The translations under genes and the position numbers were made by a program. Below the pieces are notes generated by a model, which had not been told where the DNA came from, searched no databases, and saw nothing but the letters and a program-made list of their open reading frames with translations. Of a DNA stretch of 51,381 nt, positions 12,499 to 23,100 are shown in pieces (positions within the stretch are counted from its first letter, which is position 1; each line of letters begins with the position of its first letter). This DNA comes from Sporothrix humicola (Eukaryota > Ascomycota > Sordariomycetes > Ophiostomatales > Ophiostomataceae), in assembly GCA_021396245.1 (NCBI GenBank), contig WNYE01000146.1:1-51381 (forward strand), given 5' to 3'.

Positions 12499-13378
12499 TC
12501 ACGACAGCTGGTCCAATATACGGCGCTTCCTCCGCTCAAGAAGCTCCTGCTGGACCTCCTCGACTGTAGGTAGGAGCCAGCCCTTGCCGTCGCCCGTGTC
12601 GCCCGGCAACGGTTCCCAGCCTGGTGGTGGCTTGCCGCCTTTGGCTCCGTCGCCTTCTGCCGCCGCGGCCAGTCGTGCTTGTGCTTCAGCCTCGCGCTCC
12701 GCTTCGTATGCCAGCAGTTCGTCGTCCTCTTCGTTTGCGCCGTAGCCGTAGTATGCCGCGTCCACATCTTTGCGCAGGTCATCGCGGTCCTCGAGTGGTG
12801 CATCACCACTCCCGCCCTTTTGGTCTCGCAGTCCACCGCCTGCCTTGGCCCGAGCCGCTTCAAAGAGCTCCTTGACGCCTGGCAGTTCGCGCGCCCGTCC
12901 ATAGTACCGGTAGCCCTTTCCTGCACCCGGGATCTCGCGCCCGTTCTCGTCGTACTCCTTGTTGCCGCCCCGTCCGCCGGGCCCTGTCTTTAATGTGTAG
13001 TTGGGCCCGCCCAGGTTGCGAATTTGCACCTCCCACATGTGCTTTTCGCGCATCAATTTGTTGATTTCATCGTTGAGATCCCGGACCTGGAAATCGGAGA
13101 GCGCCGGGTCCTGGATCTTGGACACTTTGCGCGAGATTTCCTTGAGGACCTGGCCGCGCCACCGCTCGCAGTTGGCCACGGATGTCTGCTCCGAAATAAC
13201 CTTGGGCCGGCGCTGGCGGCCAATGTCTGTGATACCGAGGTCGGCAGCCTGCGATTCGCGGAAGCGAAACAGCATGGACTGCGCTTTTTCTGCGTTGCGC
13301 GCCTGAGAGAAGGAGATATGTTAGTCTGTATATTCCAAGGGCTTCAAGACGATCATGGACAGGCAGTAGACGCACCAT
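12499..13378 (-). CDS. isy1: Pre-mRNA-splicing factor ISY1
   Basis: ISY1 is a component of the Prp19-associated (NTC) complex of the catalytic spliceosome in the nucleus, where it helps position the branch helix during the first step. The 268-aa product starts with MARNAEKAQSML and continues with FRFRE, the hallmark N-terminus of the family. The conserved helical core (about residues 10-115) includes KVISEQTSVANCERWRGQV and EIRNL-like segments, followed by a GYRYYGRARELPGV block. The C-terminus is acidic and Ala/Glu-rich and ends in RRKRRILDQLS. Exon 1 coding sequence is only the ATG (13376-13378). A 73-nt intron (13303-13375; donor GTGCGT, branch ACTAAC, acceptor CAG) separates it from exon 2 (12499-13302). 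Without this intron the family N-terminus would be lost, which supports the model. The gene is convergent with the desert and divergent from a tRNA-Thr. Confidence 0.95.
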
Positions 13379-13764
13379 GTTGCCGGTTGTGAGGAGGAGA
13401 ATCTCAAGAAGACGAGATGGGAGCGAAGAAAATATGGCCGGCGAACGGGGTAAAAAAGCGCAGTAATGCTCGTGGTCGTGATCGCTGAGGTGTCAGGGTA
13501 TCTAGGTTTTTGTATGAAGTAGGAGGGAGTAAGCTGTCGGACTGTGGCCGCTGTATTCGTCGTCGTCGTTTCTGAATCGCGAAAACACGCCTTGGAGCTG
13601 TCGCGACAAGAAGTCGTTGTTCACAGTGGAAAATATGGCGGACAGCCTTGCGGGGCGATTGCCAATTCTGGCCAATCATAGACCACTATTGTTTGTCAGG
13701 TTGGCAGGTGCCTTTGAACCAGTTTTTATAAAGCAGCTAGCGAAGGTGCTTTACCATACAACAT
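13379..13764. promoter_or_regulatory. Spacer between ISY1 and tRNA-Thr
   Basis: This 386-bp stretch holds the ISY1 promoter, read leftward, with a short leader directly before its ATG. It also contains the upstream flank of the tRNA gene. No gene is seen, and I can name no specific factor site. Confidence 0.5.
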
Positions 13765-13837
13765 GCCCGGGTAGCACAGTGGTAGCTGCGCCTGCCTAGT
13801 AAGCAGGAGGTCCGCGGTTCGATCCCGCGTCTGGGCA
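13765..13837 (+). tRNA. tRNA-Thr (anticodon AGT)
   Basis: A complete 73-nt cloverleaf without an intron. The acceptor stem pairs GCCCGGG with TCTGGGC (two G-T wobbles), followed by discriminator A. The D-arm region TAGCACAGTGGTAG gives box A. The anticodon stem CCTGC/GCAGG encloses the loop CTAGTAA, with anticodon AGT at 13798-13800. The T-arm CGCGG-TTCGATC-CCGCG contains box B (GGTTCGATCC). The anticodon A is expected to become inosine, reading ACU, ACC and ACA. A CTTTTT run a few bases downstream can end Pol III transcription. Confidence 0.96.
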
Positions 13838-14435
13838 TTTCTTTTTGCATTTTTTGCGTATACGTAAACCGCTGTAGCACTGTCGCGATGTTGCTGCTGT
13901 TATTTTTTGTTTCTTTTCGGAGTTGCTCCTCTATTTCGTCGCACCTTCCTTGTTTGCTTTTGTCGTCCCGTTCGCTCTTTCCTCCACGATTGTCAGAGCT
14001 CCTTCTCTCATCCCGTCTTTCGAGGTATCAGACGGAAGGCGCGCTAGACCCAACACGGAAAGAGGCCCTGGCAGGAAGCTCTAGTACGCCAGGCTGCCAG
14101 CGTGCCATCCAGGTACCACACAGCCCACTGTAGCGCCCGAGCTCTTATCACGCGGCCACTATCTCCAGCCGCCCAGCCCGTCATCTGTGAATAGCTCATG
14201 ACTGCTCCGTACCTCTTTGGAGTCAGAACGCATCACTCTCACCACGTCAACTACCTCCGCCTCCGAGACACCACGCTCCCTCTTTCGTTGTAGACCTCGA
14301 GTCTGGTCGTTCGCTTTTTCGTCTCCAACCTTTATATCATTGCCAGCGCACCAAGGCGTGCAACCAACCTCGACCAGTCTTCCGCACCTTTCCCTCCAAT
14401 CGTTCTCCTCTTCTTGACTGCCGACAACAACAACT
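13838..14435 (+). promoter_or_regulatory. tRNA terminator and upstream region of the phosphoesterase
   Basis: It begins with a T-rich Pol III stop region (about 13838-13856). The rest is pyrimidine-biased on the plus strand, as expected for the promoter and leader of the gene starting at 14436. No other gene is seen. Confidence 0.5.
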
Positions 14436-16528
14436 ATGACGACGGCTGCCTTTGTGGCAGCGGTGGCCGCTTTCGCACCTCTGGTGCAGGCGATGCAGCC
14501 GGACGCTGTGCCTCCTCTGCCGGCACCGATGCGGCCCTTACAATGGGGCGATATCAACTTCCTCCACACGACGGTTCGTCCCCAGCCTTGTCCGTTTCCC
14601 CTTATATTTACATTACAGCTGCTAAAGTTACTTGGTTACACGACACAGGATACACATGGATGGCATGCAGGGCATCTTCAAGAGTGAGTAAAGGCATCCC
14701 ATGTTGACTTTATCAATCAAACTAACAGCAGTGTTTCCTGAGATCCCAATATTCTGCCGACTGGGGCGACTATGTTTCTTTCGCCGACCATATGCGGCGA
14801 CGAGCCGACGACGAGGGCGTGGACCTGCTGCTGATTGACACGGGCGACCGTGTGGAGGGCAACGGGCTGTACGACGCATCGACGCCCAAGGGCGAGTACA
14901 CATACGACATCTTCAAGCAGCAAGAGATCGACATAATTTGCTCGGGAAACCACGAGCTATACCAAGCCGACACGGCCGACCGCGAGCACCACCAGACCGT
15001 GCCCAACTTTGCGGGCCACTACCTGGCATCGAACCTCGATTACATCGACTCCAAGACGGGCAAGCAGGTGCCCATGTCCGAGCAGCGGTACCGCACGTTC
15101 CAGACAAAACACCAGAAGCTCGACATTGTGGCCTTTGGTTTCCTCTTCAACTTTACGGCCAACGCAAAAAACTCGGTCGTGCAGCCGGTGCAAAAGACGA
15201 TTCAGGAGCCGTGGTTCAAGCACGCCATCACCAAGGAGCCGGCCGACCTATTTGTGGTGATTGGCCACGTTGGTGCCCGGATGGGCGAGCTGCGTGCCAT
15301 CTACAATGCCATCCGCGCCGAGAACCCAGAGACACCGATTGCCATCTTTGCAGGCCATGCTCACGTCCGTGACGCCGTCCACTTTGACAACAAGGCCATG
15401 GCTATTGCCAGCGGCCGCTACTTTGAGACCATTGGCTGGATGTCCCTGACCGGCGTTGAGCACGCAAAGGAGACCAAGGATGTCAAGTTTGCCCGTCGCT
15501 ACATTGACAACAACCTGCTGGGTCTCTACTACCACAGTGGCACCAACGCCACCACCTTCCCGACCGACCACGGCCTCAACGTGTCGGCCACCATCGCGGC
15601 TGCTCGCACCGACCTGGATCTCGAGACGCCCTATGGCTGCGCCCCCCAAAACTACTGGCTGCAGCGCCGCCCGCATGACGATCCGGCCAGCGTGTTCTCC
15701 CTACTGCGGAAGCACGTGCTGCCCGAGGCCATTGTGAAGAAGGACCGCGCCGATGTGCCACGTCTCGTGCTCATCAACACGGGTGCCATGCGCTTCGATA
15801 TCTTTAGAGGTGCCTTTACGCGCGACACGACGTTTATTGTGTCGCCCTTCATCAGCCTAGTGCGCTACATCCCCGATGTGCCGTATGCTCTGGCACGGCA
15901 GGTGCTGCCAATCCTCAACCGTTTTGGGCCTATTCTGAGTGCCATGGCCGAAGAGGCAGCAGCTGCCGGCGTGGTTGACAGCGAGTCAACGGAAGCCTGG
16001 CGCAATGCCATGGATTGGCGCGAGATGGGTGTTCCAGAGCAGTACTGTCTTAGAGAGGAGGACAGTGTTGGCGCTGGCGGTGCAATTAAGGACAGCGATG
16101 ACGCCGCGCACCAGAAGCCCTTGTTTGGCCGCCGGGCAACTGCTGCCACGTCCAATGAAAATGACGGCGACGATGCGGCCCGTCCCCCGCTGGTTGCTGG
16201 CTATACGACATGGGACGATTTCGGCCTCGACGGCGACGACGCTATTCACGAGCCACTGCCGCATTTCCGGCTGCCCAACTGCATCCAGGCTGAGGCCAGT
16301 TTTCCCAAGGACGGCGAGCCGGAAACGGTTGACTTTATCTTTTTCGACTTCATCCAGCGGTTCGTGCTGCAGGCCCTGGCCTATGCCGAGCAAATGTCTG
16401 GCGATGTTGGGCCGGACGGGACGGCGTACAAGCACTACACAGACGCAGACGTCCAGGAGTACCTCAAGCATAAGTTTACCGACTACTTTGCCGACTGGGT
16501 CAAGACCAACTGGGGCGATCAGTGCTAG
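14436..16528 (+). CDS. Calcineurin-like phosphoesterase, 5'-nucleotidase-like (YHR202W type)
   Basis: The three-exon model is 14436-14573, 14649-14683 and 14743-16528, giving 652 aa. Residues 1-19 form a signal peptide (MTTAAFVAAVAAFAPLVQA), so the enzyme is probably secreted or vacuolar. The metal-binding motifs of the metallophosphatase fold are complete and in order: LHTTDTHGW (D-x-H) near 44-51, LLLIDTGDRVEG near 83-94, GNHELY near 126, and GHVG then AGHAHVRD near 225-265. The C-terminal half resembles the 5'-nucleotidase C-terminal domain (LVLINTGAMRFDIFRGAFTR). It is homologous in layout to yeast YHR202W, whose substrate is not well defined. Exon 2 is only 35 nt. The second intron must end at GAG (14740-14742) to keep the frame; the two nearer CAG sites lead into a stop. 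The enzyme class is secure, the substrate unknown. Confidence 0.9.
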
Positions 16529-16961
16529 GGCGTGCGATGAGACTGTTTGATATGATATTTGTATTTGTTAGTGTACACATTGCGAGCGTTTAACATATTT
16601 TTGGATTATTGGATTCTTTGCATTCTGCCTTATTTGTAAGATACGACCACCTCCGTAGTGGGCATTAAGCATAATTTGGAAGCATATTCAACAGACAATA
16701 TTGCCATTTTCATACTATAAATTCACATAAAAAGTCCGCGATGTGCTTTGACAAAGAAAACAGTTCAAATAAAACTAGGAAAACGTAAAAAGAAAACACC
16801 TGCTAGATCCCGTTCTTCACTGAAGATTTAGGTCTTTCTTTATAGACATACATGACCGCCCGGCCTCTCGTTTTTTCTCCATATCTCCTCTTTTTTATTA
16901 CAAAGATAAAAGATAAATAGTGTATGAATTTTCCACCCCCTTTTTGACTGCACCTCGACGT
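16529..16961. other. Convergent 3' spacer
   Basis: This 433-bp AT-biased sequence lies between the stop codons of the phosphoesterase and WBP1. It should contain both 3' untranslated regions and polyadenylation sites. No gene is seen. Confidence 0.6.
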
Positions 16962-18513
16962 TTACTGCGTCTTCTTGCCAGCGGCAACCTTGCCTGTCGG
17001 CTTGGAGAACATCCACAGGGCGCAGAACGCCAGCCAGCCGGTGACGGTGGCGCCAATGCCCGTGATCCAGGGCCAGGCGCCCGAGATGACGTACGACCGC
17101 GGCCACTCGTCGTGGGCCATGTGGCGGACAGAGACGGTGATCTTCTCGTCGAGGTAGGTCAGGAAGGGGCGCTTGTAGTCGATCATAAAGTTGAAGATGC
17201 CGTGCTGGTCGGGCAGCGTAAAGGACGAAGAGTAGACGGCAGCATCGTCGGTGGTCTGGCCAGGGACAATGTGCAGGGGCAGGCGGTGGAAGGGCGAGAG
17301 CATGGAGAACTCAATCTGCAGCTCGTCGCCGGCGGGGACAGTGAAAGGGGTCCACTTGTCCCAGGTGTGCTCCGAGAGAGAGACAGTGTACGTGACATCG
17401 TTCTTGACGCGGTAAATCTCAGGGTTGGACTCATTGCTGGCGCCCTTCTCGTTGAGGTGGTGCTCGATCCAGTTGACGCGCAAGACGCCCGTCTCCTGGA
17501 AGGTCCAGCCGGTCAGGCGGCGCGCAAACTCGCGGTTGTAGGTGGGCACGGCCTTGCTGCCGTCGGCGGGCAGCTTGACCTTGGCGTCGAACCAGGTGTT
17601 GGACAGCAGCTCGGCAGCGCCCAGCAGCGCAAAGCGGGCCGAGTTGCGCGCCTGCAGGCCGGACACGAGCTTGAGCTGCGAGCCAGAGGCGAAAAGCTCA
17701 CTGTCGCTGCCGCCCGACACGGCATCGGCCTGCTCCTTGGGGTTGTAGCTGTAGGCGGTGCGTGGGGCCGAGACAATGGGCTGGAGGTGGGGGCTGTCGC
17801 CGAGAACGTGGCCGACGCCGCGGGGGAAGGCCAGGAGCTGCTCGCCGCTGGCGGACTCGTGGCTGTCAAAGAGCGACTTGACGCCCTCGCGAGCGCCAGA
17901 AACAGGAAGCAGCAGAACATCGTGATGGTCGGCGGCGGCGCGGGTGTCGTAGTTGAAGTGGTCGACGACGAGCCCGGTGCGGTCGGCGGGGAGGGCAATG
18001 TCGAGCTCGTTGAGCAGGGAAACAATGGACGATGAGGCAGTGTTGGTGCTCGAGAGGGCGACGAGGATGTTGCCGTTTGAGTTGAGGAACTGCACAAGCA
18101 GCTGCGGCGTCAAGTTAGGGCCGAGGCCTGGGAAGAAGAGTGTGTTAGTGAAAAGCGTTGTCGGTGCATCTTAGAAGAAGAGGACTCACCCTTGGCCTTT
18201 GTTGGGAAGAAGATGACATGGTCGTACGCGCGTTCGCCGAGACGGAAGAGCGAGACAGAGCTGCTCTTTGCGGTCTCGCTAGAGACCGCGAATCCACGGC
18301 CTGAGATGTTAGCAAGGTGTTGAACAGACTGGCAGATGCCAGCAGAAGGGCCAGGCAGCGCATACCCTCAAGATCGCCGAGGAAGGTCGAGTAGGTGTCC
18401 TTGTCGGCCAGGTCGTCGAAAACGGCCAAAAGTCTTGGCCCGGAAACACTGACGGCCTGCACGGCCGAAACGACGGCGGCGAGGAGGGCTGTGGCGGATG
18501 CGAGGAACTTCAT
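16962..18513 (-). CDS. wbp1: Oligosaccharyltransferase subunit WBP1 (OST48)
   Basis: This is an essential subunit of the oligosaccharyltransferase complex, which transfers the lipid-linked glycan to Asn-X-Ser/Thr sites of proteins entering the ER. There are three exons, 18366-18513, 18190-18300 and 16962-18127, giving 474 aa, a normal length. Both introns are short and canonical (GTATGC...CTAAC...CAG and GTGAGT...CTAAC...CAG). Residues 1-20 form a signal peptide. The OST48 lumenal core begins with SGPRLLAVFDDLADKDTYS and continues with AYDHVIFFPTKAKGLGPNLT. A single membrane segment (WITGIGATVTGWLAFCALWM) lies near the end. The C-terminus is KKTQ, a KKXX dilysine signal for ER retrieval. It is divergent from the complex I subunit gene across a 716-bp shared promoter. 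Confidence 0.95.
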
Positions 18514-19229
18514 TGTGTCGGAGAGATGTGTGGATGGATGGGGTATCGGAAAGCTGACGGCAGAAGCGCCAATTGAAGGTGTGGGTGGATGATTCGGATC
18601 GAGATCTCGAGATGTCGAAATGTCGTGATGATTCGTCTAAAGGAATGTGATGTCGTCGGGGTCGATTTAAACAAAACGCCCTCTTCGCAGCCACAGGCGA
18701 GAGGAAGACAACGAGAATTAGAGAAAACACAAAACAGGAAAGGAAAGAAAAAGAAACAACGAGTCTGTGTGGGCGGGGAGACAGACGTCGATGGAATTGA
18801 AGCTGTTTCGTGAAATAGGGAAAACGGTGTCCCAATGGCAAGTGGCTGCCCCCAGAAAAGGCAAGCCGCGTGTTAACCTGGAGCTTCCCTTCAGGATACG
18901 TATCCAGCATCGGCCAGCAACACGTTAGCGCGGGCAGCCGTGTCAGGGTCCATTTGGTGCATTTGGAGAGACGAGACGCAGGTGGGTTGCCTTGTTGGAG
19001 CTCTCGGGAGAAGCTATGCTTAGTCATGTTAATCCGATCGCAATTAATCCGCGCCTGCCTTTTGACTTTCGGGCCCACTCAGTATGGCCCCCTCGAATCA
19101 GCGTTGAGCCAATTGGGCCCGCCAGCTTTTCGGGAAGGCGCTCCATTGCATCGCGAACTGACCTCGTCTTGAATTGGACTTCAAAGTCAAACGTCTTTCA
19201 CCACCACCTCAACACTACCACCCGCCAAC
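18514..19229. promoter_or_regulatory. Bidirectional promoter of WBP1 and the 9.5-kDa complex I subunit
   Basis: The 716 bp between two divergent start codons must serve both genes. It contains the palindrome CCAATTGG at 19109-19116, flanked by GGGCCC elements (about 19068-19073 and 19115-19120). I can name no other factor site. Confidence 0.6.
19109..19116. promoter_or_regulatory. Palindromic CCAAT box (CCAATTGG)
   Basis: It lies 114-121 bp upstream of the complex I subunit ATG and reads as CCAAT on both strands. CCAAT boxes are the binding site of the fungal HAP (CCAAT-binding) complex, which is known to act on respiratory genes. Use of this copy is inferred. Confidence 0.4.
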
Positions 19230-19555
19230 ATGTCGTCCGCCGCCCCCCGCTTCTACGCCGGCCCCATCCGCTACCTCCGCTGGGCTGCCCGCGAGCGCCC
19301 GTCCTACTTCTGGTCGTGCGTGATCGCTGCCGGCGCCCCGGTTTCGTTCCTCGTTGGCCCTCCATTCCGCCGTCTCATTGGCGACGAGAACCCGCCCGCC
19401 ATTCCTCTGACATATCCTAGTACGTAGAGTCCCGGGGAAGAGTTTGGAAGACTTTTGTCGAGAATTGAGGCTGTGGCAGAATGCTAACATGAATAGTCCC
19501 CACCGGCCCGCGGAAACAGCTGACCGGCTACGACGACGATGTCAACGATAAGTGA
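19230..19555 (+). CDS. NADH:ubiquinone oxidoreductase 9.5-kDa subunit
   Basis: This is an accessory subunit of mitochondrial respiratory complex I (NUO-9.5 / NI9M family of filamentous fungi). Two exons, 19230-19419 and 19497-19555, give 82 aa, the usual size. The intron has donor GTACGT, branch GCTAAC and acceptor TAG. The sequence RFYAGPIRYLRWAARERPSY is characteristic of the family. One hydrophobic helix follows (FWSCVIAAGAPVSFLVG, about residues 27-43), then GPPFRRLIGDENPPAIPLTY, and the C-terminus is TGYDDDVNDK. The start is the first ATG, in context CCAACATGTC. Yeasts such as Saccharomyces lack complex I, which fits a filamentous fungus. Confidence 0.93.
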
Positions 19556-20190
19556 GCGATTGACGATCGAGGACGGACGAATGGATAAAACGAGCGGAAT
19601 ACCATAAACACCACACGAAAAGCACAATCACAACACATAAAACACACCATACACACCACGGACTTCATTTACAGCGAACATACAATATGGCGGCCAGAGA
19701 AGGGTCGACATGATCGAGAAAGGAAGAGGACGCAGCCGTGTCCGTGAACGGCATTGAAAGGCGTCGATAACCTGTGTACATAAACTACGGATGTCTTTAG
19801 AAAGGCTGGCCGCAAAAACAATGAAAAACACTTGAACATACAGACGGACGGGACGAAACATGCCCCATCTCCTCTTTATCGGGTTTTTGTGATGAATTGT
19901 GGCAATATGGTGAACATATGAAAATCAGGGGATATATTGATATAATCTGAAAAACAACTCTGCCTCAGGATATATCCAGACGGATCCAGAATATAAGCGA
20001 TAAACAACCCAAATAGCAATGCGTGTGTGTGTATGTGGTGGAAAGGGAAACGGAAATAAAATACCAAAATAGAGACCAAAACGCCAGGTTATGCAATGCT
20101 TTAGTATATAGCACTCCCCTCCCTTCTTTGGATATTCCTTAGCCAATGCTGTCAACTTCGCCTCTCTAGCTTTCATTCTCTTTCATCCTC
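19556..20190. other. Convergent 3' spacer
   Basis: The 635-bp AT-rich spacer separates the 3' ends of the complex I subunit and the BEACH gene. It holds no gene. Confidence 0.6.
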
Positions 20191-23100
20191 TTATCTGTCT
20201 CTGTGGATCAGGCCCCATTCATACTGTGACATGTTAGTACTCATCCGATGGCAAGATTTCTCAAAACATACAAAATCAAAAGAGGGACATAGACTCACAA
20301 CGCGACCATCATCGTCGCCCGTGTAGACAATCTGCGGCATTGGCGTGATGCACGTAATCGCCGCATCCACGTTCGCCCCGTTCTCCAGCTTAGAGTCCAC
20401 GTGGTCCAGCCGCCGCACGAGCTCCAGCACCCAGCGACCGCGCGGGCCGACCGTCTTGCGCCAAATGTTGACACGTCCGCGTCGGTGGCCCGTGAACACC
20501 AAGTAATTCTCGAGCCACTCGTTGCCGGCGCCCTCGTAGAATGCGCACGCGTGCACATAGTCTTCGGGTCCGCCGTCGCAGACGTTCTGGTCCAGCAAGA
20601 GATCGCCGTTGAGCGTGTAGAGCACGACATTGGGGCCCGAGCACAGCATGATCTCGCCCGTGACGTCGTTGATGCGGGCGCACTCAACGGGGCGTGCTCC
20701 GGGCAGCTTGCGGATAAACTCGAGCCGGTTCAGATCCCACAGCATGGCCACGCCGTCTTGGCTGACGGTCAGCAGCGTGCTGAATGCGTTGGACACGGCC
20801 ACGGTCGTCACGGGCGTCTTGTGGCCAAAGAGCGAGCTGCGCGTCAGTAATTCGACGGGTTTGCCCGAGCCGGTCTGTACAACTGCATAGACCGAGACGG
20901 CACAGTCCTCGCCGGCCGTGATCAGTGTTTTGGAGTCGGCAAAGGCAACGCACGAGATCTGGCCAATGTGCAGATTCTCAAACAGCCCGGCCAGCTTGCG
21001 GTTGTCGCTGTGGTAGAAGCGCACGCTGTTGTCTGTGTAGCCCCACTCGAGATACTTGTCGTACGAGGGCGGCAGGTTAAGCCGGAACGGCGATGCACAC
21101 AGCAGGCGGTCGAGCTTGGGGACGTAGATTAGCGAAGCCACCCGCTCGCGGCTCTCTGTGATGGGTTAGTAGGTGTGTGGAAACGATACACATAATTATA
21201 TTACAAAAAGGGGGCAGAGAGACATACCCAAAATAGGGTGAGGGATGCGGGCGAGAGAGTCAGCCAGCGAGTCCAGTCGTCGGATCGGGCGCGCATCGAG
21301 CTCGCGTGCCTGGTGCGGCCGTGAAAATACCTGCCGTGGCGTCTGGCCGAAATTGTGAATGATGCCCGTGACGATAGCACGTTCCTGCGGGTCCTTGATG
21401 TTGTCGAGATCGATGGCGCCGTGGTATGACAAGTGGTGGAAGACATTGAGGTTCTCGACGGCCGCGTCGCCGCGCTGCTTGTTGCCGAACACGAGATCGA
21501 TCCACTTGTGCAGGTTCTGTGACACGTACGGGCTCTCCAGTGCCTCGCGGTGCTTGGCAATAAAGATGTTGGGATCGCCCTTGGCCCACGGCGGCAGCAG
21601 AACATTGTCGATCTTGCTGCCGTCCTGTCGACGTCCGAAATCGTACCCGTTGATGTTGACCAGGAACTCGGGCAGACAGAAGAACTCGGGAATAAGCTCA
21701 CGAACGTCGGCGCCGTTGTCGTGCGAGGCAGACCGCCAGGCGCCCTCGATCGAGTAGAACAGACGATCCGGGTGGTCAAAGTGCCCACCCTGCAGCAGCA
21801 AGAATGACTGCACAAACGGCGGCAGCCGGATCAGGTATGACGATACGACCATGGCCGACGAGTAGTGTGTGCCGTAATGGAACGGCGGCTGGCCCATCTC
21901 CGCCAGCGTGTTGTACCGCATTGCGAAATCGGCCTGGCGCTGCAACGTCTGCGCGCCCATGGGCTTCGACAGATCGCGGAACGTCGCCGGGTTGGTCAGA
22001 TCGAGCTCGTTGCTGGTGTAGTCCGCCAGCACCCAGGGGAACACGGGGTACTGCGTCAGATCGTTGAATGTGCGTCCAGCCATTGTGTTGACCAGCATCA
22101 GGTAGTGGAAGTTGGACATTTCGCCCTTTTGCCAGCGCTTCATAGACGGGCTCCAGGGCGACGAGTTGAATATACTGCCAAACTTGGAGCCCAGAGTCTG
22201 CGGGCCCTCTTCGGTAATACGGAGTCCCTCCAGGCGCCATGCATCCTCAGGGTTGGGGAGAGCGTTAACAGGACCGCTCGCGTGGGGTATTTTGGCCATT
22301 AGCCGGCCATACACATCGTCGCGTTTTGCATTGTCGATCAGTGTCAAAAGGTAGCTCCGGCCATCGCGGAAGAAGAGCTCAATAGCAACGTCACGGAAGA
22401 GGAACCGGCGCTTCGACACGCTGATCACGTCGTACCACCGCCAGCTCCGCGACTCTTGCTCGACGCCCTGGAACTGCGACTGCCCGTTGGTGTTGCTGGC
22501 AGCGTTGTCCTTGTCGTGGCTGTTGGGCGGCTTCGTGGTGATGATCTGCGAGAACGGATCACGCTCGTCGGCCGGTGCCTGCCAAGCGTTGACAATCTCG
22601 CCGTCGCGGCACTGGAACACATTGTCCATAATGTACAGTGCGTCCTTGCCCACGATCAAAATACCCTCGCAGGCATCCAGGCCAATGATGCGAGACACGT
22701 TGAACACGTTCTGCACAACATCGCCCTGCTCTAGGCGCCGCATCACCTTGCGGTTCTTGTCTTCGAATCCATCCTCGCCATCCGGCTCATTAGGGTCGTC
22801 GATCAGCTCAAAGTCGTCCTCTGGAGCAACGCCCGTATCGGTTCCGGGAGCTGGTGGCTGAAGAGCGCTGCCTGGGAGCCCGTTTCCAGCCGTTCCTTCG
22901 GGGCCAGGAATAGCAGAGAATGGCTCGCTCGGGGTCTCGGTTGTCCCGCCAGGTGTTACCGCGATGGCGTCGGTCGAAGTTGTGTTAGTATTAAGTGGCC
23001 GTAACGTGGCTGCCGTGGAAGCCTTGGACGCCGTAGACGTATTCGACGCGTTGGAGGGCACCGTCGAGAGTACAGGTTGAGCTGCCTCCGATGCAGGAGT

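Noticed and set aside
12018..12569. 183-codon plus-strand open frame overlapping the ISY1 3' end
   Set aside because: It runs antisense into ISY1, has a Lys/His-rich composition and shows no conserved features.
16920..18035. 371-codon plus-strand open frame opposite WBP1
   Set aside because: Antisense shadow of WBP1, which has a full signal peptide, membrane segment and KKXX end.
22970..23000. Possible second stop-free intron in the BEACH gene (CTAAC on the minus strand)
   Set aside because: No acceptor AG lies at a suitable distance after the branch-like word. The sequence encodes the low-complexity Thr/Ser linker.
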